From GCA-016699975 sp964515255 (GTDB lineage: Bacteria; Patescibacteriota; Minisyncoccia; Moranbacterales; UBA1568), in the NCBI GenBank assembly GCA_964515255.1, contig CAZETL010000027.1:1-12743 (forward strand): a stretch of DNA of 12,743 bases, given 5' to 3'. The position numbers were made by a program, and so were the translations under genes. The notes below the pieces were generated by a model. That model made no database searches. It was not told where the DNA came from and saw only the letters and a list, made by a program, of their open reading frames with translations. Below are positions 12,681-12,743 of the stretch, piece by piece (within the stretch, counting starts at the first letter, position 1; the number at the start of each line of letters is the position of its first letter).

Positions 12681-12743
12681 GTGATATTCTCTGAGAACAA
12701 AGCCTCAGGATTAACCGAGACGCGTATGCACTCCGCATCCACT
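12681..12743 (+). CDS. Possible start of the next gene, cut by window end
   Basis: GTG 12681 is preceded by AGGAG at a 9-nt distance and the frame stays open to the window end, reading MIFSENKASGLTETRMHSAS for the first 20 codons. In related genomes yidC is often followed by a jag/KhpB-type RNA-binding protein gene, but too little is visible to assign it. ATG 12726 in the same frame is an alternative start. Confidence 0.3.
   Translation, partial: MIFSENKASGLTETRMHSAST

Noticed and set aside
1..12743. CRISPR arrays, insertion sequences, tRNA or rRNA genes
   Set aside because: No repeat-spacer pattern, transposase motif, terminal inverted repeat pair, T-loop (GGTTCGAATCC-like) or rRNA core sequence was found on reading both strands.

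Overview
The window looks like part of a small-genome bacterium of the Candidate Phyla Radiation / Patescibacteria (Parcubacteria-like). This is inferred from the chromosomal replication-origin block (dnaN, dnaA, rpmH, rnpA, yidC), a cluster of very small hypothetical and membrane genes, a TrmB-family regulator, a DUF1003 protein with a coiled-coil tail, a DUF721/DciA-like gene next to dnaN, and mixed use of Shine-Dalgarno sites. The assignment is an inference from gene content; no rRNA is present.

Layout. 1-804 (+) is the 3' part of an ATP-grasp ligase gene. 809-837 is a good promoter for a class A penicillin-binding protein (932-3757, +). 3796-5253 holds three minus-strand genes: DUF1003/coiled coil, then an unknown 151-residue protein with its own terminator, then a 55-residue protein. 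5254-5739 is mostly non-coding, with a broken-looking small ORF. 5740-6370 (minus) encodes two small membrane proteins. They lie behind a strong promoter (6650-6678), a roughly 250-nt highly structured RNA and a terminator-like hairpin. 6706-7112 is an AT-rich, compact regulatory-looking region. It has a 43-codon minus-strand ORF, a near-consensus plus-strand promoter, a palindrome, a 32-residue plus-strand ORF and an elaborate intrinsic terminator that runs into the 3' end of the convergent trmB-like gene.

7067-10976 (minus) reads, in transcription order, dnaA, dnaN, DUF721/DciA-like, TrmB-like regulator. dnaN carries an apparent frameshift in its last third. The dnaA-rpmH intergenic region (10977-11252) has DnaA boxes, divergent promoters and a terminator-like hairpin in the dnaA leader; it is the likely oriC. 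11253-12587 (+) is rpmH, rnpA, yidC, and a possible next gene begins at 12681.

The genes group into cell-wall synthesis (PBP1A), envelope biology (YidC, DUF1003, small membrane proteins) and replication initiation (DnaA, DnaN, DciA-like). The least explained part is 6395-7112, where two oppositely oriented strong promoters about 200 bp apart each drive a short, structured, terminated transcript.
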